Source: Toxoplasma gondii ME49 (Eukaryota > Apicomplexa > Conoidasida > Eucoccidiorida > Sarcocystidae). Taken from it: a DNA stretch of 64,000 bases. The notes under the pieces were generated by a model that saw nothing but the letters and a program-made list of their open reading frames with translations, ran no database searches and was not told the DNA's origin. How positions within the stretch are numbered: the stretch's first letter is position 1; each line of letters opens with the position of its first letter. Positions 25,901 through 39,835 of this stretch are shown here, one piece after another. The translations under genes were made by a program, and so were the position numbers. The DNA lies in assembly GCF_000006565.2 (NCBI RefSeq), contig NC_031475.1:2193190-2257189 (forward strand). The letters run 5' to 3'.

Positions 25901-28900
25901 TTTTTAACAAGACGCGCTTAGATGCAAAGATTGCCCAGGTCGTTTGTCAAACCTACAGCAGGAAACAGCTCTACTACACAACGAGGCTCCGAGTTGTCAA
26001 ACGTCGCTTCGTGACCGCGGCAACTGAGGTCTCCAATCTGCATAAGGCGAACTGGAAGGCCAAAAAAAGGCTTTTGAGAGAGATTGAGGACCAGGTGATG
26101 CGGTGTTAGGGCACGATGTGGCTAGCTGCGCGTATTAGGTTTGCGGTACAGGAGAAAAACAGAGGAACTGGGCTGGGATCAGAGCATGCAGAAGAGTCTT
26201 GGTGAAACGAAGGCGTCATTAGATCGTTATGTTTGCTTAGAAACGGAGGCTAGTTTGAGCGTTCATGAATGCTGTGAATGGCAAAGGAGAGGGATACAAG
26301 GAGCGCTGCATGGTGCCTCATGGTAGATGGAACTACACATCACTACATCCTCGGCTCTTGAAATGACAACGTGAGGACGTTTACAGTGATGACTGCGTAT
26401 GGTAGCCCACCCAGCTACTTGCCTGTGTATTTCGTTCCTCGCAACTTCGTGTATCTGTGCCTGGGTCTACCCTTTGATACCGAGGTTAGATGCAGGCAGA
26501 AATGCGCAAACGCTTTTCGCTTTTTACTCTCGTCCTTAAAGGTTACACTGTTTGGCCGTCTATGTGACCTGCACGAGGCGGTGGATTTATCACTTGGTGT
26601 GTTTGATAGATGCGTTTGTCACTGCACTTTACAAACGAGGGGAACAAACGTACCCATTAGTGAACTGGAAACACAACTGTCTCTGGTTCTCTCTGTTCGC
26701 AGGTGTCAAAACAGAGCCCGGTCTCTGCTTCCCCAGCCAGCAGTCGCCCTACAGTGCAGGAAGCGAAAATCGTGGAGGAGGCTCTGCGTGAGTCGCTCAT
26801 TGTTAAGCAGATGGTTTTGGCCCGAATGGAAGAACTGAAGCAGCGAGCAGAACGAAGCCTTCTGTGGGAGCACGAGAGTGCCGGAAATGTCTTTTTCGAG
26901 AGAGGCACACCAGCTCATGACTGGTAGGCACAACAAGAGGGCGAATCTCAAGGCATGCGCAACACGCTGGTATATCAGCAGACATAGGAACCTTCCCTCA
27001 TTTATCTCCGACTGATGACGTAGACTGATGGTTTTCCCAGTCTTTGTTGTTAGGTTTAGTCCAAAACGCAACTTTGCTTGATTGTGCGTTCAGCAATGTC
27101 TGTGGTGCCTGTCGGAACGACGAGTCTTGTGAACGGTCTTTTCAGCACCTGGAAACACGCACTAATGAGTTTCTGCATGTCTGCGTACATTCATAATAAT
27201 AATCATTTGTGCATGCCTTGATGAACAAGCTTGGCTGTAGACATTCCTTCGCACCATATCTTGCTTTTTCAGGTACAACGATGTTGTCCACCTGGTCACC
27301 AGTCGATTCCACCTTAAGGAATTCCAGCCGTTGAGTGTGAAAGGCGTGCAGGTGAAAGCGGTGACGAAGATCCACAATCGGCTGCTGGAACACCGCTTCA
27401 ATGAACATCAGTGAGCTTGTACGACAGAGTCGGAGGAAGGCAAAACCACCGCACCAGTTTTTGAGTCTCGACGCAACCCTAGAGACGGACGGCTCACACT
27501 CTTACTGATGAATGGACCTAGAGCAGCTGGAGTCCGCGATATACAGTTTCCGGCAACCTGCCGTGGAACCTAGATTACACCCAAACCCAGGCTTCATAAC
27601 GTGAAATCCTCAGTAGAAATCCGCCAAGCAAAATCCGCTCTGTCTCCTCTGTTGTAAGGTGTTCTGAGAACTTGTACTCTTACAACGGCGAATCTTCTGA
27701 GAGCGTCTTCGACTGACATATGTTTTCCTTGTAAACCAGGTTCATACAATAAGACCTTTATCATCTGCAGTTCATGCGTGCTGGCATGCGTGCTTCACAG
27801 GCTTGTTTGCCTACCTATTTGCATGCACCGTTCTGCCCTGAAAATCACATGAAAAGAGAAATGGAGAGAGACAATGGCATTTAATTCGTTGCAGAGAATG
27901 TCTAGTTATCCTGCCTCAGCGCCCGGCTAGTCGAAGATGGCGGGTCCCGAAGCGAGGTTTTATTCTATGGAGTTGATCCAGCGGCACCTCAGGAAATGCA
28001 CTGGTAGGTAGCAGGTTGCGCTGCCACTGTCGCCAGATCTGTGCATTTCGAAAATGGAGATGACTATGCACATGCCTAACCTTCCCAAAGTCTAACAGTC
28101 TCGACACCCCCACGGATAAAGCCAATTTTGTAAAGAGAAGCAGCTCTTGACAGACGTCTCCAACTGCATGGACAGGGACAACTGTCCTTAAGAACGACAA
28201 CCGCTTGGTAGACTACAGGCGCACAGCTGCTCCAAGTATTGAAAACTGACAAGCTCTTGTCAACAACGCTCTCAACTTCACATGCACTTGCAGCTATCGA
28301 TCTATCTATCTGTCTCTGTATATCTTTATCTATCCACCTACTTATCATTCTTTATTTGTATATGGTGAAACTCGTCTTCGCCTTCTATTATTTTCAAGGC
28401 GCGCGCCATGGTGGTTTGGAAGAAGCACCATACAGTTTCTGGAGTTTCGATGTCTTGTTCTTGACGTTGTTCTGGGAGACGGGAAGGATTCAAAGACGGT
28501 CGCAGGCCCTTGGTAGGCACACTGCTGAAGACGGGGCAGATGATCGAAGTGAGATGAAAGAATACGTAGATAACGTTGAAACAACATGTGTCACAAAGAA
28601 TTCGTTTCTTAAAGGTCCTGTAGATCATGAAACCTATGTTGGCGGTATCATTGAAGTCTGTGTATGTTTCCACACATTTTCTAGGGTCTGTCGCCGTGGC
28701 TTTTTGTCGGCTGAGAAGGCGAATGAGAGAGGCATTCACCCCTTTGTCCCGCTCTGTACGTCTCTCTACGGTGCGGATGCACCTCGACTTCGGTAGGTCG
28801 TACCATAGCAGAAACCCAACAGCTACAGAACGTATTCCATCTCACGCATACGTGTGTGCGAAGACATACAAAGATTCGCACAGTCTTCGAACGCAGAAAT

Positions 28901-30420
28901 GGCAATTCCTTTCTTCACATATACGAATTCTGGTAAAACCAGCCACTACTACAAGCTTCCATAGACTGATATGTGCAGATTAGCAGGTGCCGAAGCGCTT
29001 TCGCACATAGATAGACGTGTAGATACTCTCAAAGCTCGGTAGTTCTGTGACGCCCTGTCGCCTAGTTGTGGAATGTCATAGCAACTAGCAGATAAGACAT
29101 GTGAAACACATCTCTCTTCTTTCATTGCTTGGAGATCCGCTTTTGCTGACCGCTAGCAGCAGCTGGAGCTGGAGATGAGAAGTGGGCAATACGAGTCATA
29201 TTCATTTCGATGCTGAGGCATGCGACGGTTCTGCAAGAAGCTTTGTCTCCGCTCTTGCCTAAATGCAGTTCTTTCTTCAAGACAGAGTCGTCGAGTGCCG
29301 GAGCCCGGGAAGTTCTGCGGGCCAACGAAGAGTGGCACCTGTTCACTGAGGATGGCTGCGTGACCGCAGAAGGCATGGACTGGGTTTTCGAGAAGGCCAC
29401 CATGCTGTTTCCGCCTGGCGAACTTCTCATTTGTCGGGCCATCATCCACCAGCCGGTGAGCTCTGCCTACACTAGACAGTCGTTTATATGAGACAGTTGC
29501 CTTTTCAGAAAGCAGACGCCACTCCAGATACAAGAGCCATTTTTCTGCTGCCGCCCCTCAAGACAATCAAAAGGCTGAAATTCAGGCGACCTGCCGCACA
29601 TCTCCTTCTTGGACAAAGCCGCAGGTCTGTCACTGATCGCGCTGCCTCTGCCGCTTCCTCACACGAAGCTTGGCGTTCCCTGCTCAGTCTGCTTCCACGA
29701 GTATGACAGACTAGCATTTGGTAGGAGATTACTACTGTGAATATCGTGCAAAGTGAATCTAATGTATACAGTTTGTACACAAATGTTGGCTTTGATGAGC
29801 AGACACACGTGAGAGAAATAGAAAGAGGAGGAGGTAGCGAAATATCGTTGGCAGCAGCCTGCGCCGTCTTCATTTGCATACGCAGAACTCCTCGAATCAG
29901 TAGTCCGCGTAGATGAAGACGTTTTTACTAGCACACATTATGCCTCACACTGCGCAAAGACAACAAGACAATTCACGTGACACGGCACTGGCGTTGCCCT
30001 GTTCGTGAAACGCGAATATGCTCTGGTTGTGATTTGCGTCATGCAGACTCTGAGTTGCTTGATGGTGGGCGACGACCATGTTTGCGGACCGTCAGCGCTG
30101 TGGCAGAAGAAGCCCATGGCGCACCTTGTGCCCTACTCAGGTGACGCATTCATCCCATAATTCGTCCTCGCTACATCTCTTAATACAAAAAATTTAGTGC
30201 TCACCATTCGGTCGTTATAAGAGCCTGAGGTGCCACTTTCAGATTGTGCGGATGCGTAGGCGCTCGGGAGAGTGTCAGTCAACGTCTGCATGTCCGTCGA
30301 GAGATGATGCAACCACGTTCTTGCTTGGTTCGTAGTCACTTTTAGTCTCCATGGCGAGATAGCATTACTCTGCGCACCGGTGACACTCAGGTGGTTTCAG
30401 AGATCAGTGTGTCACCATAA

Positions 30421-30452
<32 letters not shown>

Positions 30453-33400
30453 AAATGTGTGTTGTGAGGATATATTGGTTTACATGCGACTCTAAGAGCG
30501 TGTGCAAATGACCCGAAAGATGGAGAAATGCGCAGGCATACGCAACAAATCACGGTGTCAATGATCGTTCTGTTGGCTCATGAGGATACATCCTGATGCA
30601 TCCTTATGCCAGCTGGTATCAACAAGAGTTGGGTGTCTGCGCACATCACCTGCGAATGACTGGAACAGGAATCTTGACGCACTGAAGAGAACACTACACT
30701 TGTCCATGTGCCCAGATGCCACGGAGGAGACAGAGGTCGAAGATGAAGATAAGGACGGGATACGCGAGGCTCCCACACTGGCGAGAAGCTCTACAGCAAG
30801 CTACCGGTACAGGGAAGGCCAACCACATGACAAGTACTGGTAAGCATCACCCTGCAACGCAAGAGTGAGGTCACGCGGGTTGAGGAAGAGAGCTGTTTTT
30901 TTCAAACGAATACCACCGAATGCTGAAGAAAAACTCATTGTGTGGCCCCGGCTCTGTGTGGTGGTGTGTGTAAGCGACGGCCTCGTCCTCTGCTGCTTGT
31001 TCTGGCCCACGTGAACGGCCCAGGAGCCCCACAAGGGCCAAAAAGGATCCCGGAGTACCCCGAGTATCTTTCATTCATCAATACGTGGCGTCCGGGTGGT
31101 TCTATTTCTACAGCGGTTATCTTCGTAACTGTGCTCTGCCGACTTGTTATATTTTGGATAACGCGCTGGATCGTAAACTTCGAAACGTCTGAGAGTAATC
31201 TTCCCCTAGGTTGAAAGTAACAAGGAGAGGCACTGTATGGACGAAGACACCTCGGTTTTGCAATTTCAGGACGTCGATGTTTTCGCAAGCTCCCTGTGCT
31301 ATCAAATTATGCTCGTTTCAGGTGGATTCTGAGTCCTGATGTGGTTCTGCCTCTGTATCACGTGGTAATTGGTTACGAGACAGAGGAACGCAGCTTCGCA
31401 TCCCCCTGGAGCGGTCGGCAGCTGAACAGAAAAATTCCGAGTGACGACGAGAGGCGACGGCTGCCGGAATGTAGGAAGCACGCTGGGTTGTTTGCCGAGG
31501 ATCTAGCTCACAGAAGCTCCTCAGCTCCTGTTGGGTCACTGTTCTCATCTTCAACAGATACGTCCCAGCCACTCGTAGCACTCGAAGCTAGGGCTGGTGA
31601 GGCACCTTCCGACGCCTGTGCTGAGGATGAGCACGACACGTTGGGGGAGTTTTTGGAAATACTGAAGTAAGTCCTACGGAAACGAGGCGTCTTGCGTGAC
31701 ATGAAACGTCTTCTTGTCGAATATGCACTTGAAAAGCATACTCATGTCTTCACCTCCATTTTCAGGGCCGTCACCAGATTTCAAGTATCTCTACAGTTTC
31801 ATGTCTTCAGCGATCTACGACTGATAGGGACGGAATCTCCAAAAATAGTTCGCAGCCAACATTGCCTGAGTTCATGTTTTTGTGATGGCTTAACGGGCAG
31901 TCTACAGTGTGCCTTCTTTGACTTCAGCTTTTATCGGAGCTTCGTCTCGACAAGCGGGGATCTGACAAGAGGTTGTGGACACAGCGCGAGTTACAGATTA
32001 GGGAAGCAACTCGACGGGGGCACCTCCGCTTGCGACGGGAGCGAAAGTGGTATGGATGATTATAGGAGCTCCTCAACTGAGGAACGGACAATGCCTTTGC
32101 GAACCGCTGCTGGATCTCAAAAAAGAAGTCAAGTTTATCTGCCACCTCGGTCATGTCAAACGCAAGCTTCTGACGGCTTTGGAGATAGGTCTGCGTACCG
32201 AACACATGGCTTGCTGCTTGGAGGACGAGGTGTTTTGAATGAGGCGACACTGTGGGGTCACGATGGAGACCAACTTCGCCGAGCCTTGAAGATAAACTCA
32301 GAGACCGACTACAGGAGTATGACGTCGATCGAATTGCCTAACGCTGGTCTAATTGCGATAGAACCGTCGCTCCTGGAGAGAGCCCACCAGCTGCGAGTAA
32401 GATGCATTAGGTTCTCAGCGCATGGATGTACAAAGAACGAGCTTGTTCCCAGTAATTTCCTTTCCCCCATTTCTCTAACAGAGTTTTCTGTCTTTCTACT
32501 CAAAGTCGTTTCTTAGACTCAGAATCTGCTTTTTTCTCCACCATGTGAAACCGATCGCCTGACAAACCGTTCACTCGAAGCTGCTCAGGTGCTGTTTCGG
32601 GCCCTCATGCAAAAGTACATCTTCAAACACACTATCATCCTGCGCGGGGGAAAAAACGGTCGCTGCCCCCCAGTTGCGTGTTATATATGAGCAGTACAAT
32701 TCCGTTTTGCCCTGCAGTATTAAACGCAGCAAATTAGTGTTAGGATCATTCACACAGCTCTTTACTGGTAGAGCAATTTGTCTTTTGACATCTAATTCTG
32801 ACGATGCCTGCAGTGGAGTGCCAAGGAAGTTTTTTTTTCAATATTGAAAAAACTGAGACTCGTGTTCTAATGAGCATGAGGAACGAAATTGTCCGCCCCC
32901 ACGATCCTTCGGTAAAGGGGCTCCGGTGGCGTGAAAAACCATTCTACTTCTTCGTGTCTGAGTTCTGCTTCATTTGCATTGGAGTTTTCTGTGCGTCGGC
33001 GTTGCGAACGACTCATTCGTGCAGGAACTTCGGCTGCCGTGGAACAAGATTAAGTCCTTTGAAGACATTTTGCCATGCGTTGGAGACACTCCACATCTCT
33101 TTCCCAGACTCACTCTGCTTGATGTCTCTTTCAATGAGATCAAAGATGTTCCCGCCTTCATCTGGGCTCCGGATCTTCGTACACTCGATGTGTCCTTCAA
33201 TGAGATTTCAGACGTTCAGAGCATTAAAGTCATTGGTCAGTGCATGACTAAAGAATCGAGTCTTGCCACATCGTCTTCCGGTTTAGTTCCCTTCGACACA
33301 GTCAGTCTCCCAGGTAGATCCTTCTACGATTTATGCCGCAAGGGGGAACTTCTACGTTTGCCCACATATATGAATTGCTCAGCTCGTGGAAACACTGCAC

Positions 33401-36400
33401 CTTGCCGCCACCTAGATGCGGATTTAAGCCTCATGACGATATGAACACGACAACACATCGTAGTGCTTATGCGCATCTGTCAACGCAACGGCTCATCCCT
33501 AACCAGCTCAGGAATTCCTCGTAATCCAGCTGCCCCGACCCCTCTGCGATAAGGAGAAGAGAGCGATTTAACAAGTGTCGATTGTGCGCCCTCGGCGGTA
33601 CGAAGGGCGATCTGCAGGTGCCACGGAGCGGTGCGTTTTCGTGCAGCTACGCGAGCCCCGAATATCGAAGAACTGCGGATCAAAGGGAACCCGGTGGCCT
33701 GTGTTGATTCTGCGTCGGAGTCCTTCTGCGGCGCTCTCCCTCGCCTCCTCAGCTTCGATGGTGATGCTCTTCGGAAAACTGCTTCTAGTGACAGAAATTC
33801 AGATGCACTGTAGGTTACGCTTCGTCATTCCCCAGCTTTTGTGTACTCGAGGCTAGGGCTGGTGTGGGCGAGTTAACGGAACCAGGATACCGGTACACAT
33901 CAAATAGCTTCGATGAAGACAACTCCGTGGACCTCAGAGGTACACCGTAGATGAAGGTGACTCCTGAACCTCATGCGGAATCCTATAAATGAACACTTCA
34001 TCCGGCGACACAACTGGGATCACATATCTGCCGATTTGAGATCTCCAGAGATCTCCACTCCAGCTGCTCTCGTCAGTCACGCTGATCGGACTTTCTACGG
34101 GAGAAGTGAATCTGTGGGCAGCAAACCCTGAAAATCTCTCTGCGTCTCTGTGTGTGTTCGTCTCGTTCGTGGCCGGCCATTCTCCCGCAGGACAAACAAG
34201 TCGCTTTCCTCTGAGTCAGCCCTCTCTACATACGACTTGTTACCTTTCTGCTACCTGTGCCCTCCGGCAATGGGCGTGAACTCGAGGCAACCAGAGGAGC
34301 ACGGAATGCTTTGCTCTCGTGCAGTTCTGTCTGTGAAGAAGGCGTTCGAACTTAAAGCCTCCTGCGGCTCAGAAAAAGGCGAACACACCTCGCCTCTCCA
34401 TGCTTCAGGCGCTGCATGCGCTTGGACGGAGACAGGAAATTCTGCAGCTGAAATGGGCGCCATGCATCTGTCCCCGGAGTTTGGCCTTCTGACTCGCAAC
34501 TTCCTACACGGCCTAAGTAGAGTAAACTGGCCTGCGTACATCAACTGCATTGAACTGCCTAGCCAGAAATTGTCGACAGTCCCTGACTTGCGCATCTTTT
34601 CAAATCTCAGAAGGGCCGTTCTGAGCCATAACAAGCTATCGTCCCTTCAGGTACGTTGCATCAAGACAGCAACGTGACATGTGAAATACTCTAGATCAAA
34701 ATGAGATGAATACGGAGTTGATCAGCTGTCCGCTTCGATGAAGAGCGATGTGATAGAGACGCGCTTCGAGAGAGAACAGTCACATTCCTGCTGAGAAATC
34801 ACAGGTCAACGCTTTATTCAAAGCCACTTTGCCTCCTTGTCTCGTGCTCCATAAACAAATATACATATAACGCAGAAGTATGCATATGTGCATGGCGGCG
34901 TGTCAGTCGAAGTTGTATGTTCTCTTTTCTGTTCAGCCGCTTCTCGCGTGCGCGAAGCTGGAAACCGTGATCGCTTCTGACAACTTCCTCGTTGATCTTG
35001 GAGAGCTGTACCAGCTGCAGGAGCTCCGGCACCTCGATGTAGCGCAGAATATGATAAAGGAATTCCCTTCCTCACTTGACGCTCCCAGGAAGCTGTGTTT
35101 TCTTGCACTGGAGAACAACCTCATTGAGCATGTTTCCAACCTAGAACTATTCGACAACCTTACGCAACTCTTCCTATCTTACAATCGACTCTCAGATTTT
35201 CGGTGAGTGTGTTGCAAAGCCCTCGACTGGTCAGTCAAAAAGCCAGCTGTTGTCAACTGTAGCGACAGCAGCTCATGACGCAAAAACAAGCCAACATTGG
35301 GAAGCTGGGTCACATGCCTTCGATTTTCTCCGTAAATTGCTATCACTCGCCTAGGAAAGAGATACAGTTCACAGGGATGGCGGGTTTTTCAGGTGCTCGC
35401 TCCTCCTTGGTCTGTGGGTGGATTCTGTCGGCGCACACAGCCATGATGATTCCATGAGATGTTACCTCGCACAAACTTGAGAGACGGCTTAGTATAATAC
35501 AGCCGCACCAATCAGACATGAACACCAAGAAGTCTGGTATTTGCCTGTCTCTTTCTGTGTTTTCGTTCAGGTCGATCATTCACTTAGGAAGTCGTGGTGG
35601 ACTGAAGGTCCTCGACTTGGCCGGGAATCCCCTATGCAGGCTTCCAGACTATCGCGACTACACGCTTTACCTGTTGAATGGTCTGAAGATCCTCGATGGC
35701 ATTGCTGTGAACTCAAAACACCAGGTCCAGATACGGGAGGCCTTCTCGGGAAAGGTGACAGCGGAGCTGCTCGAGCAGCTCCTTGGCAGTGCGCCACCCT
35801 ACGCGGCTGAGTGAGTCAAAGGTCACTTTTAGGACGCCATGAAGTTGGCGAAAAGGAAAACCAGCCACTGTGGCACCTATTGCATTGGGGTCGACATGCG
35901 CCTGAATACACTTTTCGGCCTCTCTGAAAGGGCGTGACAACCTCGTGGCGGGTTAACCCGATCTGGTGCTCATTGTTGACCGTGCAGATCTGTGGACCTA
36001 GGAGACCGCAACCTCCGCCATCTGGGAGACGTCATAACTTCGTTCAATTTCCCAAACGTCAAGGAAATGAATCTGGACGGGAACTTGCTGACAAGTCTCG
36101 CTGGCGTTGAGCATTTGCCCAAGCTGGAGGTGAGCAAGGGAGCTTCTACCGTACTGAGCAACCTTCCCGCTGGTCTCGGTCATTCTTCAGACGCAGACAG
36201 ACTTGGCCACACTCCGCTGAAGCGTCGCTGTGACGGAAACTACCGCTGAAGTGATATCGCATAGAGGAAAGCCTTCTGATGCTCCTAGTTACGAATAGCA
36301 ATGCCTGGAGCTTTATTACAGGGTCAAGCGAAATGCCTTCTTATGTCTGAGTGATCACACGGCAGTGGCGGGGGACTGGCGTGACTCAAAGGAAACCTCG

Positions 36401-38279
36401 TATCCGGACTCTCGTGTTGATTCCTGACGAGTTTGCTTGGTACATCGTTGTCTCGCCCAGTGAGGAAAAGGAACTTTTATTTGTGGAGGATCGTCAAACA
36501 GTGGCATGCCAGCTTCTCGCGAGAATCAGTTCTCATCAGGTTTCAACTCTCTGTGTCCTAACATCGTTCATTAGGTTCTCTGCATCAACCGCAATCGCGT
36601 GGAAATCCGAGGTCGCAGCCTCGGAGGAGTGTCCTTGAACGACACACGTCACTTTCCGAACCTTCAGGTATTTGAGGCATTCAGCGTTTGCCTGACCTCA
36701 CTGCATTGCTGTTGCAAAGCATAGGTTAAAAACAGTTACTTTCATCCGCGGTTCATTTCGAAACAGACAAAAGGATAGCATGAAAGCAGTGGGTGTGGCA
36801 GATCTGTTCGGTGGACTTCAGACCCGACTCCAGAGGGCAAGGAGTATCCACAACCGACAGTTATAGTGTTGTGTTTGTCAGCTGTCCTGTCACACCTTTC
36901 TGGAGAGACAGATATCAGGAGACCACAGTCGAGCCGTCCCCGGGGAATGACTGCTTCGTTGGCTTTAACGCAAAAATAGACTAGTCTGGTTCCTTCGCAA
37001 AAATTGCGTGTATCACGCCAGTGCATTCTCTGCAGCGGCTGGAGTTGAGCTACAACTGCATCTCTGAGTGCAGAGACTTGCAGAGTTTCAAATGGGAACG
37101 CTTATCGGTCCTGCATCTTGCCGGAAACTCGATCTCTAGTGTTGAGGGGCTCGGAGACTTGCATGCGCTGCGAGAGCTGGACTTGAGTCACAACAAGATT
37201 CGTCGTTGCCTCCCAGGCAGTTTCCAGAATCTAGTGCGACTTGAACGACTCAACCTGGAACAGAATGGTCTCAAGTACGCTCGTTGCCTATTTGATGCTA
37301 GCAGCTGGCCGGTTATTTCGAACGCAAGGGTGAAGGAGCGTCTCACGCGCGCTCGAATGGAGGCGGAGACGCCCTGGCTATAAGACACAAACACTCATAC
37401 ACAACATCACAAATGTTCGCTATACCTCTGATGTGTATCTACAGAACATTGTCGAACATCAGCCCCCTTCCAAGCTTGAAATTCCTCAATGTTGCAAGGA
37501 ACAGGATCAAAGACGTTGTGGAGGTGGAAAAGCTCATCGATCTGTCTTCACTTCGATATCTTCTGTGAGTATTAACAGTCACTCCGCTTCAGTGTGGCTC
37601 TTTCTTTTCTCCGAGATCCACAGAGAAGGTGCCGACGATAGTGAATCGGTACCCTACAGTGTTTAATAGAGGAATACTGACAGGAATATTCGTCAACGCT
37701 GGAGTGTTTTGAACAGACGAGTGGGTGAAGTTGCCAGGGTGTTCTGCCTCATCTTGTACGACATTAAGAGCCGGTGATTGAGCCTCAGAAGAGTCCCTGA
37801 CAGCTGGCGGATACGCCGCTCTACAGGCGACGAGATTGACTTGAATTTTGCGCGTGCAAGTGTGAATTTCTTCGGCCTCGGGTGCTGAAATTCGTGCTTT
37901 CGAAATTGCCATCAGATTTTACGGCAATCCAGCAAGCAGCGTCGCATCGTATCGAGTCCACGTGCTGCATTACCTACGGCACCTAGCAGAGTTAGATGCG
38001 AAGTCTCCAACTAACGACGAATTGGCAGAGGCTGAGCTCATCAGGTTGAGACGACAAATCAAGCAGCAACAGTCGCTGCCCACGGTTAACGCTCCCGCAC
38101 TGTCATCTGATTCAAAGGCAAAGAAGAAAAAAGTTGCTGTTCAGGTTTTGAATCTGGGCGTGGATCAAAATCACCATCCTCTCAGTTTATCGCTGTCCTC
38201 AGTCAGTAAGACGCCTGCTGGCAGCTCAAAATCGACTGTACCTTCCACTTCTCTTCGCCGACGCCGTCCCTTTTCCTGA
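22998..38279 (+). CDS. LRRC9-like leucine-rich-repeat protein, 23 exons, about 1,851 aa
   Basis: Exons: 22998-23287, 23876-24132, 24577-24843, 25364-25542, 25900-26094, 26703-26923, 27273-27410, 29218-29455, 29509-29700, 30047-30140, 30629-30839, 31322-31666, 31766-32396, 33025-33235, 33647-33809, 34191-34650, 34937-35202, 35571-35810, 35988-36129, 36575-36667, 37036-37274, 37445-37564, 37916-38279. All phases agree. LRR cluster 1 spans about residues 150-320 (LQELVLVSQGLTTLTDI, NRISSLGLHL). A basic/coiled region follows (335-470), then a central domain (470-800; VTKIHNRLLEHRF, LLICRAIIHQP, VVLPLYHVVIGYE). More LRR blocks lie near 1070-1200, 1320-1520 and 1535-1770, ending with an LRR cap and a basic Ser-rich tail. 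Repeated LRR blocks around such a central region fit LRRC9, a protein linked to cilia and flagella. Expression in flagellated microgametes is inferred. Exons 9-11 are the weakest part. Confidence 0.75.
28297..28336 (+). repeat. Degenerate TATC/TCTA microsatellite in an intron
   Basis: Short run of imperfect TATC units inside the long intron between exons 7 and 8 of the LRR gene. No coding significance. Confidence 0.6.
30424..30448 (+). repeat. (TA)n microsatellite in an intron
   Basis: Twelve uninterrupted TA units inside the intron between exons 10 and 11 of the LRR gene; likely length-polymorphic. Confidence 0.9.
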
Positions 38280-39835
38280 CTGCGCTTCCGTTCCTCAGCT
38301 AGGCGACGCCCCAATTTCCATTTTGCCGTTGAATTCCTATCGACAATCAACTCAATGCATCCATGACTAAAAGTTTTCTAGCTGTGACACTGTCATTCAT
38401 GCTTTACTTCGTGGGCAAATGGCCGGCAATGCAGTCGTTAACGCCCGTAGTCAGATGCAGTCGTGAACTCCACTAACATCAGGGGACGAAATGTACCCTG
38501 TTTGCCGCGTGACCATTCCTTGTGTTTTCAGCAACTCATCGGAAACATACAAGCCTTGCTGTGCCTCTTTCCCTAGAACTCTGTCCCTCGGGTATTGACA
38601 CAGCGAATAGAGCCTCCCCAGACAAGCTCAAAGACGGAGGGCAGGTCGTCAAGTGCGCTTCAACTGCAATTTCGTATAAGAGTAGTCGAAGGAAGTCGTG
38701 CTGAAGCTCTCGAAATCTGTTTGTGCGCCGTTCGCCGCCCTACTCCAAAACAACGGTCTCACTGTCTTTATAATTGCTTCTGTCATCAGCGCTACTGTGC
38801 AGCCACCCACTTACCTCGGTCTCCTTCACCGCCATAGACCGCGGTCGTGAGACAGTCACAACGCCTCACACCCGTTAGTCTCCAGTCTGTTTCTGAACTC
38901 TCTACCCGCACTGTGAGTCCAGCATGGATGACTGTTGGTCCGTATTTGCTGGCAACGCGGGCACTTGGTTCTCGAGTTTTCACGGGGACAAAGCTGGAGC
39001 AACGGCCTATCGCAGCTCTTGATTCCATCACAACCGAAAATCGCTTCCTTTAGTATCTTACTTCTCCATCTTGCGTGGATGGATGATTGAATTACAAGTG
39101 CCCTACCGTTTGCTCGTGGCGTGCCACAACCAGGCTCGGAGTAAAATATTGTCTATCACTTGCGACACACTAGCGGGTACCTAACACACGGGCAACTTCC
39201 TCCTCTTCGTGATTCGTTGGAAAAGCAAATCTGTGGAACCGCGGGCTGACATTGTTCAGCTGGCAATAAGCCGACATTAACGACGAACTTCTAACCTACA
39301 CGTTGCCACAAGGTTCCCGGACACACGGCATATCGAGCCTGTCTCAGGGAGCGACTAGATTTACCCTCGCCCTGAGCTTTGCACCGCTCTTCTCGGCTTT
39401 AGTGCGAACATTAAAACTCAAAAATCCGCCTTGATGGAGAGGTTTGACAAGTTTACTAGAAAATCAAACGCTACTTAAAAAAGACACAACCTGATAAAGT
39501 GCTTTCCTACAACAATATCTATTTGGCCAAGTGAGAACGGCCTTAGGCTCCTGCAGTACCTATGCTGCGGGGAAAAAATTACTTCCCAACTCTGTGCAGC
39601 TGACCGAGACTCACGTGTCGACAAGCATTGGATCACACAATCTGTATCCTACGACGGTGTGGGCAGATTCGAATTCTGTTCTACATAATGCATAATTATG
39701 CGGGGAACTAGAAGCACACCCGCTTGGAGCTCGTGCCTTGCCCTCGCGTAGTGGCGTGTTCTTTTCTCCTCCGTTAGTCGACACGACCAGCGTGTATATT
39801 CCCAAACAACACCGTAGCTCCGTGACGATCACTAG
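38280..39835. other. Convergent intergenic region between LRR gene and ferlin
   Basis: About 1.55 kb between two facing stop codons. It must contain both 3' untranslated regions. Only short open frames without recognisable features occur; no RNA gene or repeat was seen. Confidence 0.5.

Noticed and set aside
34251..34634. 127-codon minus-strand open frame
   Set aside because: Antisense to exon 16 of the LRR gene, whose plus-strand frame encodes leucine-rich repeats.
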